This document shows positions 41,528-51,041 of a DNA stretch of 56,439 nucleotides, piece by piece. Numbering within the stretch: position 1 is the first letter of the stretch; each line of letters begins with the position of its first letter. The stretch comes from Allgaiera indica (GTDB lineage: Bacteria; Pseudomonadota; Alphaproteobacteria; Rhodobacterales; Rhodobacteraceae), in assembly GCF_900106675.1 (NCBI RefSeq), contig NZ_FNOB01000024.1, forward strand, positions 1-56,439. Reading direction: 5' to 3'. The notes beneath the pieces are model-generated. The model saw only the letters and a program-made list of their open reading frames with translations, did no database searches and had not been told where the DNA came from. The translations under genes and the position numbers were made by a program.

Positions 41528-44500
41528 ATGCGGGCATTAGGCGGCAATATCCTATTCTCAGCGACGGATCTGATGCGGTTCATGGGCTGCGCTCACGCAA
41601 CCTGGCTTGATCGGTTGAGCGTGCGTGGCGAAGGGCCTGAGCCCGGTCAAGACACCGAAGATGCTGCCCTGCTGCAGAAGCAGGGGGATGCACATGAGGC
41701 GGCGCATTTGGCGAAGCTGAAGGCATCCGGTCGGCATGTCATCGAGATCGATCGGGGTGATCTGGCTATCAACGCAGAAGAAACTCGCGCCGCACTTGCG
41801 ACAGGGGCCGAGGTGGTGTTCCAGGGCGCGTTTCTTGCGGGCAACTGGGGCGGATGGTCAGACTTTCTGGAGCGGGTCGAGCGCCCCTCGGCTCTGGGTC
41901 CGTTCAGCTATGAGGTGGCCGATACCAAGCTCAAGCGCCAGCCTCACCCGAAACATGTGCTGCAACTGGTGCTCTACTCCGACCTTCTGACCGAGATACA
42001 AGGCGTGGCACCCGAATTTGCCCATGTCGAGTTGGGGACAGGCGAGAGGGCGACCCTGCGGCTGGCGGACTATGCCCATTACGCGCGGGCCGCTCGCGCT
42101 AGACTTGAGGCCTTTGTGGCTGAACCCGCGACGACGCGGCCTATACCTTGTTCCGATTGCGCTCTGTGTCGGTGGGCGGATCACTGCAGCAGTGTCTGGG
42201 ATGCCGAGGACAGTCTCTTCAACGTGGCGAACATCGCCAAGGGGCAGGTCAAGAAGCTGGAAGCCGCCGGGATCTCCACGATGGCGGGGCTGGCGACGCA
42301 TGCAGGCCCAATTCGCGGCATGGCGAATGAGACCCTGGAAAAACTGCGCACGCAGGCTCGGCTCCAAAATGCCCGGAAGGTAGGGGCACCCCACTATGAG
42401 CTGCGTCCGCCCCAATTCGGGAAGGGATTTGATCTGCTGCCGGCGCCGCAGCTTGGTGACCTCTTTTATGACATCGAGGGGGACCCCCATTACGAAGGCG
42501 GGCTCGAATACCTGCATGGCGTCTGGTTCGATGGAGGCTTTCGTGCCTTTTGGGCGCATGACCACAAGGCAGAGGCGCGGGCCCTGTCGGAACTGCTCGA
42601 CTTCTTCCGGGACCGGCTCGCAAGTTTCCCGCAGGCGCGGATCTATCACTACGCCCCCTACGAAATCACCGCCCTGCGCCGCCTGACCGCGAAATACGGG
42701 ATCGGTGAGGCGTTTCTGGACCGGATGCTTCGGGAGCGCCGCTTCGTGGATCTCTATGCTGTTGTGCGCGGCAGCCTGATCTGCTCCGAGCCCAATTATT
42801 CGATCAAGTCGCTGGAGGCCTTCTATGGGCTTGAACGCCAGGGTGAGGTCAAGACGGCTGGCGGTTCGGTCGTGGCTTATGAACACTGGCGAGAAACCGG
42901 CGAGCAGCAGATCCTCGACGAGATCGAGGACTACAATCGCATCGACTGTGTCTCGACGGAACGCCTCCGCGACTGGTTGGTTGAAGTCCGCCCCGAAGGT
43001 CCTTGGCCGCAGCTCATTGAACCTGCGGATGCGAAGGAAAGTGAAGAGGATATCGAGGCCCGGGCTTTACGATCACAGCTTGCGGCGTCAGACCTCTCAG
43101 AGGATAGGCAGTCGATGCTGTTTGACCTCGGGATGTTTCACAAGCGCGAGGCCAAACCGGCCTGGTGGGCGATCTTTGACAGTCTTGGCAAGGATGATGA
43201 GGATCTGATCGATGATCTCGATGCCTTGGGTGGACTCGTTGCGACGGGGCCCGCCGAGCCGATCAAGCGCTCAGTGCAGCGCAGCTACCGCTTTCCGACA
43301 CAGGAAAGCAAATTGCGCGGCGGCAAGAAGGCCAGCATTCCGACGCCCGAGGGCTTCACCTCGGTGAATATCGAGGCATTTGACCGGACGGGGCGAACAA
43401 TTACGCTGAAGATTGGGGCCGCACGGGCTGATCTCCTGGCGGACCGCCTGACACTTCATCCTGACAAGCCGATCAATGCCGACGTGATCGCGTCCGCCCT
43501 GCGCGACGTGATCGATGACCAATGTGGTCCTCGGAGCTACCGCGCCGTTGATGATCTTCTCTCCCGCTCGGCCCCGCGGCTGACGGGCGCGGGCCCCATT
43601 CTGCCGGAGGGTGACGTGGTCGCAGGCACCATCGCGGCAGTCGGGCGAATGGATGAAACTGTGATGCCCATTCAGGGCCCTCCTGGGACCGGCAAGACCC
43701 ATGTCACAGCGCGTGCAATTCTGTCGCTTGTCCGAGAGGGAAAACGGGTGGGCGTGGCCTCGAATTCCCATGAAGCCATTCGCAACGTCTTGATCGGGTG
43801 TCTGAAGGCACTGGAGGACGTGGATCTTCCGATTGACCTGGACCTCATCCACAAGGTGTCGGGCGAAGAGGATGGTTATCCTCAGGACTGCCCGATCCGC
43901 CGCACCAATGACAACGCGGAAGCAGCGTCAGGTGGTCAGGTGGTGGGCGGCACGGCATTCTTCTTTTCCCGCGAAGAGAACACTCAAGCCTTCGACTGGC
44001 TGTTCGTGGACGAGGCAGGCCAGGTGGGGCTGGCCAACATGGCGGCCATGGGCCGGGCCGCGCGCAACATCGTGCTGGTGGGCGACCCGCGCCAGTTGCC
44101 GCAGGTGATCCAGGGCGCGCATCCGGCGCCTGCGAACCTGTCCTGCCTGGAATGGATGTTGGGTGATCACGCCACCATTCCGCCGGATCGCGGCATTTTC
44201 CTCGGCGCGACACGGCGCATGCATCCGCAGGTTAATCGCTTCATTTCGGATCAGGTCTATGAGGGTCGTCTCGAGAGTCACCCTGATACTGCCCGCCAGG
44301 CGGTGACCGGCACGAATTTTCCGGAAGCCGGCGCCTATTGGGTGCCGGTGGCACATGAAGGGAACGCACAGGTTGCATTGGAAGAAGTCGAGGCGATCCA
44401 AGCTGCCGTCGAGGAACTACTGACTGGCGCTTGGACGGAGAAGGACGGCGTGACGCGCCCCATTCGTCAGTCTGATATCATCGTCGTCGCGCCCTACAAC

Positions 44501-44803
44501 GCTCAGGTTAACGCGCTACGCGAGGCCTTGCCTGAGGCGATCCGGGTAGGCACGGTGGACAAATTTCAGGGCCAGGAAGCACCTGTATGCCTCGTCTCCA
44601 TGACGGCATCCTCTGCGGAGGAGACATCGCGTGGCATGGAGTTTCTGTTTTCGCTCAATCGCATCAACGTGGCCGTGTCGCGGGCAAAAGGTTTGGCCCT
44701 GGTTTTCGGGGCTCCGCGTCTGCGCGAAGCTAAATGCGAGAGCGTGGAGCAGATGCGGCTGGTCAACACATTGTGCGCGCTACGAAAGCTTGGAGAAGAA
44801 TGA
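41528..44803 (+). CDS. TM0106-type nuclease fused to SF1 helicase
   Basis: A 1091-residue three-part protein. Residues 1-230 resemble a RecB/Cas4-like PD-(D/E)XK nuclease: EVADTKLKRQPHPKHVLQLV near 128, with a Cys cluster CSDCALCRWADHC near 207 that may hold iron-sulfur. Residues about 310-480 form an RNase H-like domain (FYDIEGDPHYEGG, YNRIDCVSTERLRDWL). The C-terminal half is a Dna2/Upf1-like SF1B helicase (QGPPGTGKTHVTARAI near 716, FVDEAGQVG near 824, GDPRQLPQV near 852, VDKFQGQEAP near 1010, INVAVSRAKG near 1045). It probably unwinds and cuts DNA from ends. The ATG follows GTAGGA, and the stop abuts the McrB start, so it is the first gene of a three-gene operon. Confidence 0.85.
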   Translation: MRALGGNILFSATDLMRFMGCAHATWLDRLSVRGEGPEPGQDTEDAALLQKQGDAHEAAHLAKLKASGRHVIEIDRGDLAINAEETRAALATGAEVVFQGAFLAGNWGGWSDFLERVERPSALGPFSYEVADTKLKRQPHPKHVLQLVLYSDLLTEIQGVAPEFAHVELGTGERATLRLADYAHYARAARARLEAFVAEPATTRPIPCSDCALCRWADHCSSVWDAEDSLFNVANIAKGQVKKLEAAGISTMAGLATHAGPIRGMANETLEKLRTQARLQNARKVGAPHYELRPPQFGKGFDLLPAPQLGDLFYDIEGDPHYEGGLEYLHGVWFDGGFRAFWAHDHKAEARALSELLDFFRDRLASFPQARIYHYAPYEITALRRLTAKYGIGEAFLDRMLRERRFVDLYAVVRGSLICSEPNYSIKSLEAFYGLERQGEVKTAGGSVVAYEHWRETGEQQILDEIEDYNRIDCVSTERLRDWLVEVRPEGPWPQLIEPADAKESEEDIEARALRSQLAASDLSEDRQSMLFDLGMFHKREAKPAWWAIFDSLGKDDEDLIDDLDALGGLVATGPAEPIKRSVQRSYRFPTQESKLRGGKKASIPTPEGFTSVNIEAFDRTGRTITLKIGAARADLLADRLTLHPDKPINADVIASALRDVIDDQCGPRSYRAVDDLLSRSAPRLTGAGPILPEGDVVAGTIAAVGRMDETVMPIQGPPGTGKTHVTARAILSLVREGKRVGVASNSHEAIRNVLIGCLKALEDVDLPIDLDLIHKVSGEEDGYPQDCPIRRTNDNAEAASGGQVVGGTAFFFSREENTQAFDWLFVDEAGQVGLANMAAMGRAARNIVLVGDPRQLPQVIQGAHPAPANLSCLEWMLGDHATIPPDRGIFLGATRRMHPQVNRFISDQVYEGRLESHPDTARQAVTGTNFPEAGAYWVPVAHEGNAQVALEEVEAIQAAVEELLTGAWTEKDGVTRPIRQSDIIVVAPYNAQVNALREALPEAIRVGTVDKFQGQEAPVCLVSMTASSAEETSRGMEFLFSLNRINVAVSRAKGLALVFGAPRLREAKCESVEQMRLVNTLCALRKLGEE

Positions 44804-47800
44804 ATGTGGAGTGAATTCGAAGCGCGAATTGCAGAGAATGAAGGAGAGCAGTCCCTACCTCTTCGCCGCGCGCTTTTCGAAGTAATACGCGGATCGAATT
44901 TGCGCCCTGGACAAGGCGTTACCAAGAAGATGGTATCCTTCAAGTTCGGTCCGTCGGAGCGCCTCTTGTGGGAAATTCAGAGTCCGGCGCGGAATGTCTT
45001 TCTGTCCCAGAAATGGCAATCTTACCTGGAGCAAGCCGGCTTTTCCTGCGAGTTGCGGCCATACCAAAAGGGCATGAAAGATGGCGGGCGGCATTCAGCA
45101 TTAAGTCGTGAATGGGCCTTTGGTGAGGCTGACTGCGTTGTGCTACGCATTGACGACGCTGGGGATCTGAAGCGATTGCTAGAACTCTTAGTGAAATCCG
45201 GCGCGGAGTTGGTGCTCGATCCAGCAGCGGTTGAGCGCTGGATTGCAAGTTTGCGAAGGTTTTTCCCAAACCTTGATCGTTTCGACACTCCCGACCCGGA
45301 TTTTGACGATCGCGAACGCGACTATAAACTGAAGACCGTGGCAAATTTACGCGCAGCGTTAGAGGGCGCCGCAGACGATCAAGCGGTTGCCCAGGCGATC
45401 TTGGCCGCCGCATCCGACAGCAACCTTCTCGATTGGCGCACATATCTTCCATTGACGCGAGGAAGCGATGCTGATCGCTCGCAATTGGATCCAGCCCTCG
45501 GCGCGCTTGCCCAAGCTGCGCTCGGGCCGACAGATGGCCATCCCGCAGCTTTGGCAGCGTTCGCGTCGGCTTGGCGAGACGCAGTGCCAAAGGGTTCTGA
45601 CGACGCGGCTCGTCAGATTGGAGAGTTCCTGTTCTTGCATCTTTGGCCTGACGAAGGGGTCTATATCAGGCATTCAGTAAGGCAGGATCTGTGGCGAGAG
45701 GCCATCGGGACGCGTTTTCCTGCGCATGAATCGATGGCCGATACCTACTTGGATGAACTCAGGTTCATGAGGGCAGTTCGGAAAGCCTTCGAACAACGTG
45801 GGTTAGCGCCGCGTGACATGATCGACGTTCAGAGCGCTTTGTGGGTGGTGCACAACTACAAGGATGATGGCGACGCAACTTTGGATGAATTGTTCAACCG
45901 CGGCACCGTTGAAGCCGCAATGGACGCCTACGACAGTTACCGTGTCAGTGGTGAGCACGGTGACATTTTCAACGCGTTCGGAGAACCTCGCGATTATTGG
46001 GTGCGTTCGACGCGGGAGCGCCAAAACCGTGTCTACCCAACCAAGCCACTTGTTGGCTACATCCTGAACAAGACCGATCTGAATGGCGGTTGGGGACAGA
46101 AAGCCGACGCGGCCGCACGAATGCACAATGCGGGCTTCATTGTCGTGGATCGAGACGACAAGCCGGCCACACCGCCCGAGGAAGCCGAGCACCTTTTACG
46201 TGATGCGGACCGTATTCGAGTCTGTGCGCTGAACTATTTTATCGAGCCGGCTCGCGAGCGCGGGGCATCCAGTGTGGCAATACGCGCCGGCGATCTCGCC
46301 CAAGCCATGGGGCTCAGAGACGCGTTTCCAAACATTTGTCAGGTGCTCGGCGGAGACAAGTTCCAGCACTTGGCCAAGGTCCCAGCCCCAACGTCCACCG
46401 AACCCAATCCCAGTAGCTCGACCACATTTACCTACCAGCTTGGATCAAAAGCGGAGCCAAATACCGTGACAGAAGCAACCTCTACCAAAGCGTTCTCCGC
46501 TACTAACCTGATCCTCTACGGCCCGCCCGGAACCGGGAAGACCTATGCGACGGCTTGGGAGGCGGTGCGGCTCTGTTTGGGTAACGACGTTGCCGCAGAA
46601 CTTGAGAACAACCGAGACGTTCTGATGGCCGAGTATCGACGTCTTGTGAATGATGGTAGGATCGAATTTACGACCTTCCATCAGTCGTTTTCTTACGAAG
46701 AGTTTGTTGAAGGCCTTCGGCCGAGTACCGGAGAAGGTGAGACGAACACGCCTGAAGAAATCCGATCCGGAGGGGGCTTTGATTTGAAGCCTCACGACGG
46801 AATTTTCAAACGTATCAGTGAACGCGCACGTCTGGACCAAGGAGATTACGATCACGCTCGACATCTCGACCGGAGCCAAGGTCTCTTCAAACTCAGCCTC
46901 ATCGGCTCTGACTGGCGGGATCAGCTCGCGTCAGCCATGAAGCAGCATCAAATATCATGGGGTTTTGGCGCGGGCATTGATTGGTCAGCGCCAGAATTCG
47001 AGGACTTCCAAGCGATCAAGCAACTCTGGTTGGAAAGCAATCCAGGAACTGACGGCCGATCGGCAGACATAAGCGGTACTTGGTATTTCAGAGGCGCAGT
47101 CGACGTCGGAAGTTATGTCCTGCTCACTGTGGGGAAGAACCGTATTGTCGCGTTGGGACGCATCTCTGGTGACTATGAATTTCATCCGCATGTAGGTGAT
47201 CGACAGCATACCCGAAAAGTTGATTGGATTTGGGGCGACGAGAGAGGGGCAGATAGGTCGTCGTTCTACCCTCAGACTTTTAGTGCGTTTCAGCCAATGT
47301 ATCAGTTGGCGCCCGACAAAATCGACTGGGATACGTTGGAAGCAATTACCTTTGGAAAGAAGGCGCAGTCAACGACGCCTGCGGGGTACGAGGGCACAGA
47401 GCTTCCCTTCCTCGACGGCTCAGGCTCTTCCGATGAGCAGGCTTTTTCAGATGATGGCGGCGATCTAGTGCCGTTGGTTGATCTGGATAAGTTGGATTTG
47501 GACGAGGAACCAGAAGGAGATCTCTTCACAATCGGAAAATTGCCACCGGTTCGCGCCGGTACGTTCAGGCATCTGGCACAAGACGTCGCGAAGCAGTTGG
47601 TTAAGAGGTATCCGCATGGGTTCGCACTGAACCAGTACCGTGACGCTCTTGTGAAGGCGGGGAAGATGGCTGCAATTGAACCGACAGGGGGATGGGAAAG
47701 CCACAATATGCCCAACTGGGCAAGTCATCCGGCGCAGGGCTGGCTTGTTCCCAAGGCACAGGTAAGTGCAACGTCTAGACCGGATGGTGGGATGCCAATT

Positions 47801-48484
47801 GATAACGTGAGTGCTGAAAATCGGGCTAGTAATGGTCCTGAGAAATCGTCCAACCAATACGTTCTAATCATCGACGAGATCAACCGCGCCAACATTTCCA
47901 AGGTTTTCGGCGAGCTGATCACCCTGCTGGAGCAGGACAAGCGTTTAGGGGCACAGAACGAAGTGCGCGTTCAGCTCCCATATTCGAAAAAGCCGTTTGG
48001 TGTGCCTTCCAATCTGCACATCATTGGTACGATGAACGCAGCGGACCGTTCCATTGCTCTGCTCGACACCGCATTGCGCCGTCGCTTCAGTTTCCAAGAG
48101 TTGATGCCCGATCCGAAAGTGCTTTCAGAGAATGTTGGCGGCATCAATCTCAGGAAGCTTCTTTTCACGATCAATGAACGTATCGAGTATCTGTTCGACC
48201 GAGAGCATCAGATCGGGCATGCATACTTCACGGGATGCCGTAGACGGTCAGACGTCGAGGACGTGATGCGCCACAAGGTCATCCCGCTTTTGGCAGAGTA
48301 CTTCTATGACGATTGGTCCAAGGTGGCCGCGGTATTGGGCGACGGGCCGGCGACGACCAGGAGACACTTCCTTGAAGCCATCAGTCTGCCGCCGCCGAAA
48401 GGTATGTCTGAGGACGATCTGAACGGCGACAAGCTGCGCTGGAGCGTGAAGGCTGAATTTGACTTCTCGGAGTTCGAAGCCTGA
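44804..48484 (+). CDS. mcrB: McrB-like GTPase with long insertions, including an EVE-like segment
   Basis: A 1226-residue AAA+ protein of the McrB family. Walker A, LYGPPGTGKTYATAWE, is near residue 572, then FTTFHQSFSYEEFVEGLRP as in McrB. Walker B, LIIDEINRANISKVFGE, comes only near 1018, and GTMNAADRSIALLDTALRRR near 1070. The 440-residue gap is far longer than in E. coli McrB. It contains WYFRGAVDVGSYVLL and IVALGRISGDYEFH near 755-800, which resembles an EVE/PUA-like reader of modified bases, and a second unassigned insert near 915-985. The N-terminal 560 residues are also large and unassigned. McrB binds DNA and hydrolyses GTP to drive the McrC nuclease encoded next, with TGATG overlap. 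Confidence 0.85.
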   Translation: MWSEFEARIAENEGEQSLPLRRALFEVIRGSNLRPGQGVTKKMVSFKFGPSERLLWEIQSPARNVFLSQKWQSYLEQAGFSCELRPYQKGMKDGGRHSALSREWAFGEADCVVLRIDDAGDLKRLLELLVKSGAELVLDPAAVERWIASLRRFFPNLDRFDTPDPDFDDRERDYKLKTVANLRAALEGAADDQAVAQAILAAASDSNLLDWRTYLPLTRGSDADRSQLDPALGALAQAALGPTDGHPAALAAFASAWRDAVPKGSDDAARQIGEFLFLHLWPDEGVYIRHSVRQDLWREAIGTRFPAHESMADTYLDELRFMRAVRKAFEQRGLAPRDMIDVQSALWVVHNYKDDGDATLDELFNRGTVEAAMDAYDSYRVSGEHGDIFNAFGEPRDYWVRSTRERQNRVYPTKPLVGYILNKTDLNGGWGQKADAAARMHNAGFIVVDRDDKPATPPEEAEHLLRDADRIRVCALNYFIEPARERGASSVAIRAGDLAQAMGLRDAFPNICQVLGGDKFQHLAKVPAPTSTEPNPSSSTTFTYQLGSKAEPNTVTEATSTKAFSATNLILYGPPGTGKTYATAWEAVRLCLGNDVAAELENNRDVLMAEYRRLVNDGRIEFTTFHQSFSYEEFVEGLRPSTGEGETNTPEEIRSGGGFDLKPHDGIFKRISERARLDQGDYDHARHLDRSQGLFKLSLIGSDWRDQLASAMKQHQISWGFGAGIDWSAPEFEDFQAIKQLWLESNPGTDGRSADISGTWYFRGAVDVGSYVLLTVGKNRIVALGRISGDYEFHPHVGDRQHTRKVDWIWGDERGADRSSFYPQTFSAFQPMYQLAPDKIDWDTLEAITFGKKAQSTTPAGYEGTELPFLDGSGSSDEQAFSDDGGDLVPLVDLDKLDLDEEPEGDLFTIGKLPPVRAGTFRHLAQDVAKQLVKRYPHGFALNQYRDALVKAGKMAAIEPTGGWESHNMPNWASHPAQGWLVPKAQVSATSRPDGGMPIDNVSAENRASNGPEKSSNQYVLIIDEINRANISKVFGELITLLEQDKRLGAQNEVRVQLPYSKKPFGVPSNLHIIGTMNAADRSIALLDTALRRRFSFQELMPDPKVLSENVGGINLRKLLFTINERIEYLFDREHQIGHAYFTGCRRRSDVEDVMRHKVIPLLAEYFYDDWSKVAAVLGDGPATTRRHFLEAISLPPPKGMSEDDLNGDKLRWSVKAEFDFSEFEA

Positions 48485-49803
48485 TGAAACCCTATACCGT
48501 CCGTGAATGGGACAAGCTCACATATGGTGACGGTGACGGGCAGATTCCTGGACATTTGGCGGATCGGCTGGCGGCCTTGGCACAACAGTCGCCGTTTTCG
48601 GGGAGAGGTGGCAACGGCGTGCTAGAGCATGGCCGGCATGCCCTGCGGGCGCGGGGGGTCGTCGGTATCTTGGCGGCCGGGGACTGCAGCCTGGAGATCC
48701 TGCCCAAGATCGAAGTCGCGCCCGACGAGTCAGTCGAAAACCGGAATGCGGCAATCCGGAAACGGCTAATTCACATGCTTGCCGTTGCCTTGAATCTTAA
48801 GCTGGATCTCGGGTCCGTAACAGACTTGGCCTGGCAACGGGAGACCCTGCTCGAAATCTTGATCCGTATCTTTTGCGACAAGCTCACCGAAGCCGTCCGG
48901 AAAGGAATGCCACGTCGCTACATCGAGCACGAGGACGATCTACCCGCGCTGCGGGGCACGTTGGACGTCGTTCGGCAATTTACACGCAATGCTGTGAATG
49001 CGTCTCGTCTCGCATGCCGATTTGATCTCCTTTCGGAGGACATGGCGTTAAATCGGATCATGAAGGCTGCAGTTAGGTCTTTGTCTCGTACCTCACGGAG
49101 TACGACAAATCAGCAGCGCCTTCGCGAACTGGCTTTCGTCTACGCAGACATCGCAGACATCGATCCCGCAGCGTTGCGATGGGATGACGTGGTAATCGAC
49201 AGAACCAATCGCCGCTGGCAGGAGCTGCTGAGTATGGCGCGGCTTTTCTTGGAGGGCCGGTATCAGACAACAACAGGCGGTGCTGGCCGTGGCACCGCAC
49301 TGCTCTTCGAGATGAACACATTGTTCGAGGAGTATGTTGGACGCCTGATTGCGCGCGCGTTGGCTGGGACGGACATGACTGTCTCTCTGCAGGGCGGGCG
49401 TATCTTCTGCTTGTCGGCTGAAATGACGGAGCGCGGTCTTTTCCAGACTAAACCAGATATTCTGATCCGACGTGGGGGTGCCGTGGTCCATGTGATCGAC
49501 ACCAAGTGGAAGCGGATATCCTCCCGGATCGATGATCCGAAGCAAGGGGTTTCACAGGGCGACGTCTATCAGATGATGGCCTATGCGCAGCTCTATGGCG
49601 CGCCACGTCTAACCCTCCTTTATCCTCATCATTCGGGCCTGGGTAGCCGAGAGCTCGTTCTCGCTCGGAACCGTATCACTGGCCACGACACTATTCTCGA
49701 AACGGCAAGCATTGATGTGGCGAACGGTAAGGACATGCTTGGTCGACTGCGAAGCCTGATCTTGGTCAACGAGGCTGACGCAATGAAGGCCTTGCTTGCC
49801 TAA
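48484..49803 (+). CDS. mcrC: McrC-like nuclease subunit
   Basis: A 439-residue McrC protein. The N-terminal part, with VREWDKLTYGDG and VVGILAAGDCSLEILPKIE, is the McrB-binding region. The C-terminal half is the PD-(D/E)XK nuclease, with GLFQTKPDILIRR near residue 318 and VVHVIDTKWKR near 333 giving the D...D-x-K active site. McrC stimulates the McrB GTPase and cuts DNA, usually DNA with modified cytosines. The start overlaps the McrB stop by one base. The gene ends the rightward operon and is followed by a strong hairpin at 49918. Together with McrB it forms a type IV restriction enzyme. Confidence 0.9.
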   Translation: MKPYTVREWDKLTYGDGDGQIPGHLADRLAALAQQSPFSGRGGNGVLEHGRHALRARGVVGILAAGDCSLEILPKIEVAPDESVENRNAAIRKRLIHMLAVALNLKLDLGSVTDLAWQRETLLEILIRIFCDKLTEAVRKGMPRRYIEHEDDLPALRGTLDVVRQFTRNAVNASRLACRFDLLSEDMALNRIMKAAVRSLSRTSRSTTNQQRLRELAFVYADIADIDPAALRWDDVVIDRTNRRWQELLSMARLFLEGRYQTTTGGAGRGTALLFEMNTLFEEYVGRLIARALAGTDMTVSLQGGRIFCLSAEMTERGLFQTKPDILIRRGGAVVHVIDTKWKRISSRIDDPKQGVSQGDVYQMMAYAQLYGAPRLTLLYPHHSGLGSRELVLARNRITGHDTILETASIDVANGKDMLGRLRSLILVNEADAMKALLA

Positions 49804-49917
49804 CCGCGAAAAAAATCAGTCGGTGTGCGCGTGCTGATCCGAGTAGATGATCTCGCAAATTGAATTGGCTGGATTTCGGCGGCCCGCAAGCATTGCGCCT
49901 ATCGCCGCGGAAAATGC

Positions 49918-49947
49918 GGGAGGCCACGCCGCGCTTCGCGGCCTCCC
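49918..49947. terminator. Hairpin between McrC and the convergent RepB-like gene
   Basis: GGGAGGCC (49918-49925) and GGCCTCCC (49940-49947) form a perfect 8-bp stem around a 14-base loop. It sits between two convergent operons, and no long T-run follows on either strand. A bidirectional transcription barrier is likely. The rest of 49804-50117 shows no gene. Confidence 0.5.
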
Positions 49948-50117
49948 CAGTCTATCATCCACGCGCCGGCAGGCATGCCAGCACGCCGCCGGCCATCTGG
50001 GCCGGCTCGATGGGCCCCGACGGGTTCGCCGTCCTCCCCATCACCACACTCGATCCGCCCCACCGTGCGGCGTCTCCTGTGGTCCCCGCGCTTGTCGGGT
50101 CCGGGTCCCCATCGCCT

Positions 50118-51041
50118 TCAGCCGATCGTTCGATCGGAGCCTTCACCTTCGGAGTCTGTGAGCGAACGGAATTCGCCAAGATATTCACCGCGGTGCTGCC
50201 CCAGCCAGGACACCACCTTCGGATTGCCGAGCAGTTTTCGGATATAGCCTCGCGCTACCGTGAGGTGCAGCGTGTCGACACCGTAGGTCTCTTCGAAGGA
50301 TTTCACCTGGGTCTGCAGACTCGCCAGTTCGCGCTCCATCTTCGCCATCTGTTCGGTCGAAACCTGACCCTCTCGCTTCGGTGGCTTTCGGCGCGGAACA
50401 GCAAGTGCTGCGTCCGGCGTCGCCGCCAGAAGCGCCTTGGCGAACTGAACCGAGTAGTTGTTCTGACCCGCCATGAGCTCGGCCGCTTCCACCTGCCGGA
50501 TCGGACCCATGCGTCGCAGGATGTCGAATACCGCCATGGGCGCGGACGTGTCCTTCAACACCTCCACGGCTTCCGGGCAGATCCCATTGAGGAGCCGGGT
50601 TCTCCGAAAGATCGTTTCAATATTGAGTCCGAGTGCCTCGGCGATTGCTGCTTCTGGCACACCACGTGCGATCGCGCGCTTGATCATGCTGTGCTCCTGC
50701 ACCGCCGCCAGCCGGTTGATCCGTTTGTTGTAGGTGTAGGTTTCGTCATCGGTGGAGACGAGGCACTCGACACGCTGGATGCCGAGGTCTTTCAGGGCCT
50801 CGATCCGCATGTGGCCGTCGAGCAGGAAAAACTTCGCTGCGTCATCAAGGTTGCGCGCCACGACCGGAGCCTCCACCAGCCCGATCGCCTTAATCGAGCC
50901 TCGGATCTGCGCGTATTTCTTGCTCTCCTTGGCGCCCGGGCGCAGCACCTTCAGAGGAACAAGCTGTTCGATTGCGAGGTCGATGGTGTCGGGCTCGAAG
51001 GCAAGTTTGACGGCATTGATGCCACGGCGATCGACGCTCAT
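50118..51041 (-). CDS. ParB/RepB-like partition-type protein
   Basis: A 307-residue ParB-family protein. The N-terminal ParB domain has LLDGHMRIEALKDLG near residue 72, followed by a KorB-like helix-turn-helix region (AIAEALGLNIETIFRRTRLL) and a RepB-type C-terminus with a coiled coil (EQMAKMERELASLQTQVKS). RepB/ParB proteins bind centromere-like sites, yet there is no ParA ATPase gene in the window. The start overlaps the stop of the preceding ParB-like gene (ATGA), which in turn overlaps the recombinase, so the three form one operon. The absence of ParA suggests a role as DNA-binding accessory of the recombinase rather than in partition. That is inference. Confidence 0.8.
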   Translation of the reverse strand: MSVDRRGINAVKLAFEPDTIDLAIEQLVPLKVLRPGAKESKKYAQIRGSIKAIGLVEAPVVARNLDDAAKFFLLDGHMRIEALKDLGIQRVECLVSTDDETYTYNKRINRLAAVQEHSMIKRAIARGVPEAAIAEALGLNIETIFRRTRLLNGICPEAVEVLKDTSAPMAVFDILRRMGPIRQVEAAELMAGQNNYSVQFAKALLAATPDAALAVPRRKPPKREGQVSTEQMAKMERELASLQTQVKSFEETYGVDTLHLTVARGYIRKLLGNPKVVSWLGQHRGEYLGEFRSLTDSEGEGSDRTIG

